From contig CAUDNR010004177.1 of NCBI GenBank assembly GCA_958430865.1, positions 40,156 to 52,674 of the forward strand: a stretch of 12,519 nt of DNA, given 5' to 3'. The stretch comes from Entrophospora sp. SA101. Taxonomy: Eukaryota > Glomeromycota > Glomeromycetes > Entrophosporales > Entrophosporaceae. A program made the position numbers and the translations under genes. Shown here piece by piece: positions 1 to 8,619 of the stretch; positions within the stretch are counted from its first letter, which is position 1; every line of letters starts with the position of its first letter. The notes beneath the pieces were generated by a model. It was not told the origin of the DNA and searched no databases. It saw only the letters and a list, made by a program, of their open reading frames with translations.

Positions 1-66
1 CCTTTAGAAAACGGTTTTTATAACAGAAAAAAATTTCGGCTATCAATAGCCGAAAAACCGTTTAAG
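1..66. repeat. Nested palindrome, possible end of a repeat element
   Basis: Two inverted repeats are nested here. The inner one is TTCGGCTAT, a 2-nt loop, then ATAGCCGAA (35-54). The outer one pairs AAACGGTTTTT (9-19) with AAAAACCGTTT (53-63). Together they can fold into a stem interrupted by an A-rich stretch. The window begins here, so this may be the right end of a larger inverted-repeat transposon lying to the left, or a free-standing foldback repeat. No coding signal is seen. The structure is read directly; its nature is inference. Confidence 0.5.
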
Positions 67-85
67 GGATAATAAAATGTAATAG

Positions 86-160
86 CTAGGGGTAAGTAAA
101 TAAGTGGGGGGACAACTCGATGTTACACATATAGATTTTGTGAATCCAAAACTGTCACGC
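86..160 (+). repeat. Left 75-bp terminal inverted repeat
   Basis: This is the reverse complement of 1444-1518 with two mismatches. It contains a run of seven G (105-111) and ends inward at CTGTCACGC. Confidence 0.85.
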
Positions 161-705
161 ACTATGAAATTACTAGTATTTATTAGTAGAAATAAATAAA
201 ACGCAAAACACGTACATATTGTAAAATAAAATTTTATATATCACCACACGTTAAAATTTTTTTCCTTGTAAGAACAAATCTTCAGCTTCCTTTTAATATA
301 ACTTTTAGTAAAGAAACTCTTCTATAGCTTTTTTAAAAAAGGATCGGTTATAAAAAATAAATTTTCTTTTGTATTTTGAATGTTACACATATTACTTGCA
401 AGTTTAAAATATATATACATACAATTTTAAATATTATAAAACTTCTTGTTCTTAATCTTGTAAGAACTTGGTTTTCTTTATTAACATTAAATAGTATAAA
501 ATAAAAATTTTTTTTTTACATTTCTCCACGAAAAGGCATAAAGATTTTTAAAAAACACTTTTAACTAAGTATATAGAATAACTTATTGATTTAACAAGGT
601 ACCTTGATGTGTGACTTGTTTGAACAACCTAGTATTGCGCCTTGAAGTTGGTAGAGTTCATAAACTTTACTTCTGTCTCCGATTCATTTTTTCATAATTT
701 CTCTT

Positions 706-760
706 TATGACAAATATCTTAGTAAAACTCTCTATGACGAACATCTTAGTAAACACTCTC
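706..760 (+). repeat. Two-copy tandem repeat, about 27 nt
   Basis: Positions 706-732 and 733-760 are consecutive, nearly identical units: TATGACAAATATCTTAGTAA... and TATGACGAACATCTTAGTAA..., both ending in ACTCTC. They differ by a few substitutions and one base of length. This is a local duplication inside the first transposon-like element. Confidence 0.65.
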
Positions 761-1443
761 TATCCATAACAAACAAATTACATATAGAGATGGAGGGTTG
801 GTTGTATGGAGGGTGAACTATATATATACTACTAATATAAAAAATTTTTTTGTCAAAAGATTGTTGAATTTATTTATTTAAAATATATATCCTCTCCATG
901 TATAAAATTAATTTTACATTACGACCAACCTTTAATGTTAAAGTATGCACATGAAGTGTATGTTTGTAGTAGTAAGCCACCTATTATTTATTGTCCGGTA
1001 AGATACTTTATATATAATTTCTATTTATTTTATTTTTTTTTTTTGAGGATTCTGCCATCTTTAACATAAAAAAAAATTTTAATTTTTAATAACGTATGTA
1101 TAAATTACTTATATTATTTATATTACTTATATTACTGCTTTACCTGTTCATTATTCACTCACTACTTATGATTATTATAATGGTTTTAATTTCATTATCA
1201 CTTGTAGAATTTTAACTACAAGAAGTAAAATGTCATTTAATATTAATATATCTTTTATTTATTTAATATAGTGTCTAAAAGTCATTTTTGCTACAAATTT
1301 GACAAAACTCAGAAAAACATAAAGGTATTTGCCTTGTGAACTCAACTTTGGTGGATCGGCTGCTTCAAAACACTTGTGTATAAAGTTTTATATGTAAAGT
1401 TTGATTTTTTACTATGAAATGCGCATCATTTTTAATTTTTAAG

Positions 1444-1518
1444 GCGTGACAGTTTTGGATTCACAAGATCTATATGTGTAACATCGAGTTGTCCCCCCAT
1501 TTATTTACTTACCCCTAG
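1444..1518 (-). repeat. Right 75-bp terminal inverted repeat
   Basis: This is the inverted partner of 86-160. The two mismatches lie near the middle (AAGATC against AAAATC) and near the outer end (CCATTT against CCACTT). Confidence 0.85.
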
Positions 1519-1527
1519 ATAATACTA

Positions 1528-2573
1528 CAGTCAGGATTATTACCAAATTTGGAAATCGAATCTAGAAAAATTGGAGCTCCTTTGTCGATCAATTTATATG
1601 TGTGGCAAATGAGTTAACGTGATACTTTGCTGCCTTTTGAAAATCTTTTAAATAATAATAATAATAATCGAAATAAACAGTATTGAACTTGCCTTTTCAT
1701 AACTACTAAAAATCTACAAAAACCTATTAATTTGTTCAAAGTAAGCCTTTACATAAATTTAAAGAAATTTAAGTGCCAGGAGTTTAAATTTTAAGTTTTT
1801 TTTTCTCTCTTTGAATTTTAGTGGTAAATGTCAAGATCAATTGCACACTGCTTATTTGCTGCACTGAGAAATATTCAGAGAATCATTTGAGATAAATATG
1901 TTAAATGCATTAGGGAATAAAGTAAAGATCGTTTAAACTATTTGTTAAATATTTATTCAAAGTATGCTTTTACAAAATTAATGATGTAACATAATTTATT
2001 CATATTTTTATAGCTCCAATCATCTTAGAATTATTTACAAGTAATAATGAAAACAATTATAATAATGAATGAATGATAAGCAGGTAAAGAAGTAATATAT
2101 ATACACACACACATACAAAATTTGGCATAGACTTTATTTATATCCACAAATTAATTTATAATTATAATATATTTCATGATACTATTTATTAATTTTATTA
2201 ATTTTAATAACAAGATTCTTGATGAATGAGTGACAGGTTGATAACTCAAACATTTCATCGGTATATTTAACCATTATGAAAAAAGTTATTTTTATGGTAA
2301 TTTTATGATTATAATTTGAAGATTATTTTTTGATAGACTTGTAAAGCAGTTAAAAATAAACGTAATCATAAATTTTGGAGGTTATATGACCATTTAATAA
2401 AGCCTTCACCAAGTTTTCTTCATAAAAAAGCATTATTTATTAATTTATTTTTTCAAATAAAAGATCTGCATACAATTAGCCAATCATTTTTGTTTTGTTT
2501 TTTTTCTAAAGATTTCTAGATTGTCTATCCTTACAGTATTTGGAAATTCCATATTTGGTAATAATTCTGACTG
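1528..2573. mobile_element. Tc1/mariner-like non-autonomous element (TA-flanked)
   Basis: The left end starts CAGTCAGGATTATTACCAAA and the right end, read inverted, starts CAGTCAGAATTATTACCAAA. The match runs about 27 bases with two mismatches. A further short shared block (AATCTAGAAA) lies deeper in both ends, with different spacing. Both ends abut TA dinucleotides (1526-1527 and 2574-2575), the target duplication expected for Tc1/mariner, and CAGT-type termini suit that superfamily. No transposase frame is present in the 1046 bp. The interior is AT-rich, with short TAA and CA runs. Its right end is about 175 bp from the RIB3 start codon, so it probably forms much of that gene's upstream region. 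Confidence 0.7.
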
Positions 2574-2680
2574 TATTAATATTAATATGTTTATTATACA
2601 AATCAAATCTGATCTTGATATGTAATTTGAGTTTAGTAAGCGTGTGTCACTACTATTACAAATTTTTTTTTTGTTATTTT

Positions 2681-2700
2681 ATATATAAATATATATAAAA
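2681..2700 (+). promoter_or_regulatory. TATA-like stretch upstream of RIB3
   Basis: The run ATATATAAATATATATAAAA lies about 50-70 bases before the RIB3 ATG and could serve as a TATA element. The whole region is AT-rich, so such runs arise by chance. It is the best candidate in the short gap between the transposon end and the gene. Confidence 0.25.
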
Positions 2701-2750
2701 AATAAAAAAATGTAAAAAAGTTTTTAATCAATTTAGTTAGTAAAATAAAT

Positions 2751-3829
2751 ATGGTATCAAATAAATCTGATTTTCAATCATCACCACCACCACCGTCATC
2801 ATCATCTTCTTCTAATGGTTCTACCATAAAAAAACCTAGTGTTAAAAATGGAAATTCTATAATTCATTTTGATAGCATTGAAGAGGCATTAAAAGATTTT
2901 GGTAAAAAAATTAAAATTCTTTGTGTAAAAACAACACCAAATTAATTTTTATTTATTTATTTTTAGCTGAAGGAAAATTTGTTTTAGTTGTTGATAATGA
3001 AGAACGTGAAAATGAAGGTGATTTAATAATCGCAGCTGAAAAAGTAACAGCTGAAAAAATGGCATTTATGATTAAATATACAAGGTAACAAAAAATATAT
3101 AAAAATATAATTATAAGTTTTATTTAGTAGCACATTATTCTAACACTGGTATTATTAAATATAGTGGATTAATATGTGTACCAACTTCACCTGAAAGATT
3201 AGATCAACTTGAAATACCATTGATGGTACCCAATAATAATACTGAAAAATTAAAAACCGCATATACAATATCTGTTGACTATAAACATAGTTAAGCATCA
3301 TATTAATTGTATATATGATCTATTTATATTTATAATCTATTAAACAACTATTAAAATAATATTTATTTTTATAATCATAATCATAATGATTATTATTGTT
3401 AGATACTACAACAGGTATATCAGCACATGATAGAGCTTTAACTGCTAGATGTTTGGCAAATCCTGTTATAACAAATCCTAATGATTTTAATAGACCTGGT
3501 CATATATTTCCATTAAGATATACTCCAGGAGGTGTTTTAAAAAGGATAGGACACACTGAAGCATCAATTGGTAAATTTCTGAATCAATCTTTCTCTCTCT
3601 CTCTTTTCCCTCTCCTCTCTTCTATCAATTTAACTCTTTACAATATTTAGATTTATGTAAATTGGCCAGATTACAGCCTGTTGGTGTTATTTGTGAATTA
3701 GTTAAAGATGATGGATCAATGGCACGTCGTGATGATTGTCGTTTATTTGCTGATGAGCATGACTTGAAATTAATTACGATTGATGATCTGATTAAATATC
3801 GTTTAAAAAATGGACATTTAGAAATTTAA
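2751..3829 (+). CDS. RIB3: 3,4-dihydroxy-2-butanone 4-phosphate synthase
   Basis: This Mg-dependent enzyme converts ribulose 5-phosphate into formate and the four-carbon unit used by lumazine synthase in riboflavin synthesis. Exons: 2751-2901, 2967-3084, 3165-3289, 3403-3570 and 3651-3829. The phases join cleanly into 246 aa, against about 208 for the yeast enzyme. The excess is a low-complexity N-terminus (residues 1-35, Pro- and Ser-rich) before the conserved SIEEALKDF start. Family motifs are complete: the acidic metal/substrate loop ERENEGDLI (63-71), [10 protein letters not shown] (133-142), RPGHIFPL (162-169), and HTEASIDL (182-189) with the catalytic His and Glu. No GTP cyclohydrolase II domain follows, as in fungi generally. 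Intron 3 uses an unusual GTTAAG donor, chosen because it alone restores the KH-x-TTTG motif. Asn132 stands where Gly is usual (KHGTTTG). The ATG is the first in frame; the exact N-terminus is the least certain part. Confidence 0.93.
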
Positions 3830-3899
3830 TATTTTTTATTATTTATTTATTTAATTTTATAATTTTTATATATAAATCACTGAAGAATCCTGTCTATCA

Positions 3900-4001
3900 T
3901 GTTGTGCGTGAATTTGGAATCTGTGTGAATGTCAAATTAGTCAATCAGAACTTTGTATCCAAACACCCTACCCCAAAATTTTTAATTATAAATTCACACA
4001 G
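3900..4001 (+). mobile_element. MITE family copy 1 (degenerate)
   Basis: This begins TGTTGTGCGTGAA like the two other copies in the window. It shares the block CAAATTAGTCAATCAGAA (CCAAT mutated to TCAAT) and the block TATCCAAACACCCTACCC with copy 3. The central GCAATTCAC palindrome block is missing and the right end is eroded to AAATTCACACA. It starts about 70 bases after the RIB3 stop codon. It is probably the oldest of the three copies. Confidence 0.6.
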
Positions 4002-4339
4002 TCGTATTCATATGGATTTTTCTTGATATAGAAATAAATTTACTTGTTTGTTTTATCATTATAAAAATATTAGAGTTGTTGAGATATGCTTTTAATGGTA
4101 GTGGTAGTATTGGATTAAAGGAATAAAAAATATCGAAAACATTATAATACACCCAAAGAACAAAATTCAAGTTAAAAAATACTAAACAATACTCAACTTC
4201 TCCGTTACAAATTATTTCACGTAACCTAGCCGAATCTACTACATATTCAAGTTTCTCTTTACACATGCATAATTGAACCAATAATTACTTATTGCTCCGG
4301 TGTACCATTAGTTTCGTGTAATAGTAATGTTTTTGATAC
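4002..4339. other. Intergenic stretch between two MITE copies
   Basis: AT-rich sequence with no gene that I can support. A 95-codon minus-strand frame crosses it and runs into the first MITE copy, but it has no recognisable motif and starts at an arbitrary ATG. If the DHCR7 homologue once had a separate first exon, it should have been here or just upstream. No ATG here joins the downstream exon with a good donor and matching phase. Confidence 0.4.
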
Positions 4340-4456
4340 TGTTGTACGTGAAAATGAAATTATGTGAATTCGCAATTCACATGTGAAATTCAAATTAGCC
4401 AATCAGAATTTCACCCCACTCCATAATTTCACATAATTTCAATTTCACATACAACA
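4340..4456 (+). mobile_element. MITE family copy 2, with CCAAT box
   Basis: This 117-bp element has imperfect inverted ends: TGTTGTACGTGAAA at the left and TTTCACATACAACA at the right, with one mismatch. Inside are a short palindrome (TTCACATGTGAA) and the block CAAATTAGCCAATCAGAAT. It lacks the TATCCAAACACCC block of copies 1 and 3, so it is an internal-deletion variant. It ends 35 bases before the first recognisable DHCR7-like exon and may have landed in that gene's promoter or first intron. No clear target duplication is visible. Confidence 0.75.
4399..4403 (+). promoter_or_regulatory. CCAAT box within MITE copy 2
   Basis: AGCCAATCAG is a full match to the core recognised by the fungal CCAAT-binding complex (HAP/NF-Y). 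The sequence is seen directly; any binding or regulatory effect is inference. It lies about 90 bases upstream of the DHCR7-like exon, on the same strand. Confidence 0.35.
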
Positions 4457-4491
4457 CATTTTTTTTTAAAAAAAAAGTCATTCAAATACAG

Positions 4492-5595
4492 TAATTGATG
4501 ACAATGATGAAAGTTTGACTAAAACAGAATTGAAGGCACAGACAGGAAAGACGTGGGGTCGAGATAAAGGTATTGCAAATTTTTTGTTCAAAATATCGAG
4601 TTAAATTTAAATTTAAATTTTTTAATTTCCTAATTTTATAATTTTACGTGCTTGAATGTATAGATATAACATATATTACTGTATTATGTTCAGCAATTAT
4701 AATTATTTGTTGTCCAATTCTTGTGACATTGTTTTGGACCATTTGTACTCACTATCAATGTTCATTTTATGAGCCATTTCACCTTTTTGTAATGATTGTA
4801 TTTTCCAAGGAATCTTTTAATGATTATTTTCTACAGAAACTACCAAGTTTTTCATGTGAGGGACTGCAGATTTATTTTGGATGGCTGATTTTCCAAGGAT
4901 TACTTTATGCATTTTTACCGGTCAAAATTGGTTATGGACAACAAACACCAGCAGGACATATTCTACCATATAAAGTAATTTTATTATGATGACTATAATA
5001 ATTTTTATATTATTCATAAACACAAATATAATTAAATATAGGTGAATGGGCTTTTGGCATGGGTTATAACACATTTGATCTTTATTTTTGGAGCATTTTA
5101 TTTTGAATTATGGGAGGCATCAATTATCCATGATAAATGGGGAGAATTGTTTGTAGCAGCAAATATCTATGGGTTTTTCCTTACATTCTTTGCTTACATC
5201 AAAGCATATCACATCCAGAAGATCGTAAATTTTCTGGCAGTTTTATCTATGATCTATTGATGGGTATTGAGATGAATCTAAGATTTGGAAAATATTGGGA
5301 TTTCAAACTGTTTCATAATGGAAGGCCTGGAATAATTTCTTGGACCCTAATAAATCTCTCATTTCCTGCCGCTCAATATAACAAAATTGGTATTATATTA
5401 ATTTTTTGGGATGATGGATTTGATCATATTAATTACTATACATACCCATATTTTGCATGTGCATATATTTAGGGTATGTAACTAATTCAATGATTTTATT
5501 GAATTTTTTGCACTTGGTTTATGTTTTGGATTTCTTTTATAATGAATATTGGTATCTTAGAACATTTGGTAAATATTCTGTTACATGCATATAAT

Positions 5596-5632
<37 letters not shown>

Positions 5633-6378
5633 TAAACATAATATGTGTGCATATATATAAATATTAAATATTGCACATGATCATTTTGGATTTTATTTAT
5701 CATGGGGTGATACTGTATAGCTTCCATGGATGGTAAGGCTTTTAATCTTGTATTTAATTATAATGATTCTATTATTTCATACACATGCCTATATAAATTT
5801 TATATCTGGATAGTATACAATACAATCACATTATTTAGTTAGAAATCCAGTAGATTTGCCTTGGGTGAATTTCTTTGTTATTCTATCAATTGGATTGGCA
5901 GGATATTATATTTTTAGAGCAGTCAATCATCAAAAAGATATTATAAGAAAAACCAATGGTAATTGTAAGGTTTGGGGAAAACCAGCCAAAGTTATCAAAA
6001 CACAATATTTAACAAGTGATGGAAAAATCCATTCAAGTCTTTTACTTGTTAGTGGATACTGGGGCAAGTATTAATTATAATAATGTTGACAATTAGAAGG
6101 GATTCATTTAACAAAATTTTTCTCTATGGGAAAATCAATAAAAAACAGGAATTTCACATCATTTCAATTATGTTGGAGATTTATTAATTTCTTTTGCTAT
6201 GTGTCTTACCTGTGGATTTAATCATTTATTACCGTATTTTTATATAATCTACATGACAATTTTGCTGGTTCATCATATTTGGAGAGATGATGCATGTTGT
6301 AGGGGGGAGTATGGTAAATACTGGGAAGAATATGGGAAGATTGTCAAATGGAAATTATTTCTGGTGAGATTTTTTTAA
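4492..6378 (+). pseudogene. DHCR7: 7-dehydrocholesterol reductase homologue, apparently decayed
   Basis: DHCR7 is an NADPH-dependent ER membrane enzyme that reduces the sterol C7-C8 double bond. Deduced exons: 4492-4569, 4664-4974, 5042-5389, 5473-5568, 5668-5732, 5814-6063 and 6149-6378. Family landmarks are clear: KTWGRDK, QTPAGH, VNGLLAW, the signature region [77 protein letters not shown] and a C-terminal EYGKYWEEY. Lesions: (1) at 5207-5214 the frame breaks between KAY and HPEDRKF, as if 7 or 10 bases were deleted; (2) the acceptor before 5668 reads AA, not AG; (3) codon 5718-5720 is TAG where the family has Trp (DTVWLPW). The signature Pro is Leu (codon 5278-5280), and the usual HR and K of the C-terminal signature are HH (6271-6276) and E (6307-6309). 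No initiator ATG was found. The last intron of the series (6064-6148) uses a GC donor (GCAAGT). The final exon might instead splice at 6364 to 6441 and stop at 6464. Overlapping open frames in this span are fragments of the gene. Confidence 0.85.
5598..5628. repeat. (AT)n microsatellite in the DHCR7 homologue
   Basis: An uninterrupted AT dinucleotide run of 31 bases lies inside the would-be intron 5569-5667. Its length makes slippage likely, and it sits 40 bases before the point where the splice acceptor is missing. Confidence 0.8.
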
Positions 6379-6658
6379 AAATTGTATTTTTTTGGAGATA
6401 TATTTATTAAAGAAAATTTTTTTTATTTTGGATTATTTAGTATATATATATTGATGGAATGTGATGTGTGATTGGTGGGTTAATTGAGGTTAGTTAATTG
6501 ATTTATGTATGGGATGATGTATTTTTACTGCATTGAAAATTATTATTTTTTATAAAAAAAAAAATAGAAATTTATAGAAACATTAAATAAGAAAAGCCTT
6601 TTTACAAATTAATATAAAATAATGACTATGTTACAAAAAAAAAATAAAAAAAATCTAG

Positions 6659-8275
6659 TTAAAATCTAAATTTTTTTAGAAAATTAAGTCTATTTGATTT
6701 TTTATCAGAAGCTACAGTAGATCCACTCATTCCATCATCAAAAGAATCTTCAACATTTAATAAATTTTTATTCTTATTATTATTCTCATTATCTGTTATT
6801 TTAATTGTATAATCACTATTCCTTATTGATGGTGTTGTTGATCTATTAACTGTAGGTGAATATAATATTTTTGGTGTTGATGGAACATTACTATTATTAC
6901 TATTATTACTATTAATCATATTGTTGTTGTTATTAATGGGCGATGATGGAGTATCATTAATTTTTGCCGGATAAAATATTAACATTAAAGAGACAAATAC
7001 AGCCCAAATTGAAAAATTCAATTGAACCATAAGTAAATCTGCATAAATTTTGGTGATATTTAAATATTTGGCTGTTGTCAATCCATCAATTGATAACACT
7101 GTGAGTGATGCTGATCCTGAAAGCAATCCCAATGTTAAATATTGATTCATATACTATTATGAATAAATAAATAAATTAATTGATTATGACAATGTTTCCT
7201 TAAAGGAAACAAATTAAAATTAATTATTAATACTTACTCTGAAATAATTTAATTTACTGAGAACATTAACTGTTGGATTTAGGCGTCTTGTGTGCATTAA
7301 TAGTTTTTTAAATCTATAATCAGATCTAAACCCTAGCAATGCAATTATCAACATAATTATACCATATGCAAATTGTGGTGCAATCTCGGAATTTAATTGA
7401 TTTGACGAGAAAAAAAATTGTAATGTTGGGAAGAGAATTGCACTGCATATTGAAAACAAAATATATAATTTAAATTCTAGAATGATTTGGGAAAAGTCAA
7501 TTATTAGCTATTTAATTAATGATTTGTTTTTTAATTTTAATTTTCTAAGTCAATTTTTTTTTTTTTTGCTTACCAAGACTTCCCATAAATGATGTTCTTG
7601 TCAAACTACTTGCGAGATAATTCCAAAATGATTGTAATAAAAATAACAAGCAACTAAAAAATCCAATTGAGCCAATTAGACAATCAATCAATCAATTAAA
7701 TAATAAAATTATATATAAAAGCATATTTACGTTTGGACACTGAGATTGGCACAAAGAACGTAATTTATTGGCACAACAAAGTCTTGATTTTTTTTGCTCC
7801 AATATGGTTGAAGTTTCGGTTTGTATTCACCTGGATTAAAAGGGTCCGGTAAATATCCTTCTTGATATTTTATAACTACTATTGAAATATCATATATTGC
7901 TTCCAATGGACATATTAACAACAACAATAATGTTATTACCGATTTCTAAAAAAATATAACAAAACGAAATTTTTTTAATTAATTCAAAATTTCTACGAGG
8001 TATTTATCATATTATTATCATTATCATTATCATTATTACCAATTCGAATCTTTTAACACGATTCCACCGCAATGATGCAAACCTATCAATAAACCAAACG
8101 TGTTGTAAAAACCAAAGTGAAGTATATGATGTGGACATTGCACGGGCTTTTATTTTCAAAAAAAAGAAAATTAAAATTTGATTATTATTATTGAAATTGT
8201 CGTGACCATGTTGAAAACGAATTTAATGAAAATTTTAAACTTACATAAGTATGAAAAATCACTTGTATGAGTCAT
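6659..8275 (-). CDS. Multi-pass membrane protein, unknown function
   Basis: Six exons on the minus strand (8275-8245, 8146-8040, 7945-7731, 7653-7574, 7476-7238, 7153-6659) join in phase to 388 aa. Every donor is GTAAN-type and every acceptor is AG. I do not recognise the family. Visible features are a cytosol-like N-terminus with Trp and Arg (residues 10-46), then hydrophobic segments at about 48-71, 103-127, 147-168, 178-194, 229-250 and 261-284. A Pro/Tyr-rich loop (74-100, PDPFNPGEY) separates segments 1 and 2. A basic loop (195-224, RSDYRFKK...HTRRLNP) lies between segments 4 and 5. A roughly 100-residue Asn/Ser/Thr-rich tail follows, ending in a basic KKFRF. Six predicted spans, possibly seven if the Trp-rich N-terminal part is a span, recall receptor-like or transporter-like fungal proteins, but no motif decides. 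The ATG at 8275 is the first in frame and is followed after ten codons by a strong GTAAGT donor. The gene is convergent with the DHCR7 homologue, 280 bp apart. Confidence 0.8.
7194..7210. repeat. 17-nt palindrome in intron 5 of the membrane-protein gene
   Basis: GTTTCCTT, A, AAGGAAAC is a perfect inverted repeat with 8-bp arms around one base. It lies in the middle of the 7154-7237 intron, where it could form a small hairpin in the pre-mRNA. No function is claimed. Confidence 0.5.
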
Positions 8276-8619
8276 GGTATAATGATGGTGTGATGAAATT
8301 GAAGAAGTCGATGATTGAATCTCGGATTGGTAAGAGGAAGAGTAAATGAATGTGTATTTATTAAATAATAATATTAATAGTAATGATTACAGTTTGGTTT
8401 AAATTTTTTTTCTAATTTTTAATTTTTTTCAAAAAAAAAAAAAAGAAATTTAATTGAAGAAATAATAAAAAAATTTCACTTCTTAATTCATGCTTAAATA
8501 TTCCAATACTTTTGTAATATATATATATAAGAATAAAACAGATTTGATGAATTGTTCAGCATTTCCTTCTTGAACAAAAAAGGCCGAGATACTGACTGAC
8601 TTCCATTATTATGTGTTAC
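8276..8619. other. Upstream region of the minus-strand membrane-protein gene
   Basis: Non-coding and AT-rich, with A and T homopolymers near 8400-8450 and a short (AT)n run at 8517-8529. It should contain the core promoter for the leftward gene, but no convincing individual element stands out. Confidence 0.35.

Larger units (their letters stand above)
86..1518. mobile_element. Non-autonomous DNA transposon with 75-bp TIRs
   Basis: The first 75 bases (86-160) and the last 75 (1444-1518) are inverted copies of each other with only two mismatches. The ends read CTAGGGGTAAGTAAATAAG... and ...TTACTTACCCCTAG. The 1433-bp element has no open frame long enough for a transposase, so it would depend on an enzyme supplied elsewhere. 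A clean target-site duplication is not seen: TAATA occurs just outside both ends, but offset by one base. Long TIRs of this kind occur in several cut-and-paste superfamilies (Mutator-like among others), and I cannot assign one. The high TIR identity suggests a fairly recent insertion. Confidence 0.8.

Noticed and set aside
620..690. tRNA-like stretch (GGTAGAG followed by GTTC-like bases)
   Set aside because: No acceptor stem or cloverleaf can be formed around it. It lies inside the first transposon-like element.
1650..1670. Short regular AT/TAA repeats as a CRISPR-like or centromeric array
   Set aside because: Simple microsatellite with no spaced repeat units.
3994..4281. 95-codon minus-strand open frame
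   Set aside because: It overlaps MITE copy 1, has no family motif or splice context, and such lengths occur by chance in a gap of this size.
4327..4390. ATG-initiated frame entering MITE copy 2 as a first DHCR7 exon
   Set aside because: The GTACGT inside the MITE end looks like a donor, but joining it to the 4492 exon gives an immediate stop. No phase-compatible junction was found.
5200..5225. An intron explaining the DHCR7 frame change
   Set aside because: Conserved coding sequence runs right up to both sides of the break, and there is no GT...AG pair between KAY and HPEDRKF. A short deletion fits better.
5042..5472. Two overlapping plus-strand frames read as two separate small genes
   Set aside because: Both are parts of the same DHCR7 homologue, before and after the frame break at 5207-5214. 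The second also runs into the next intron.
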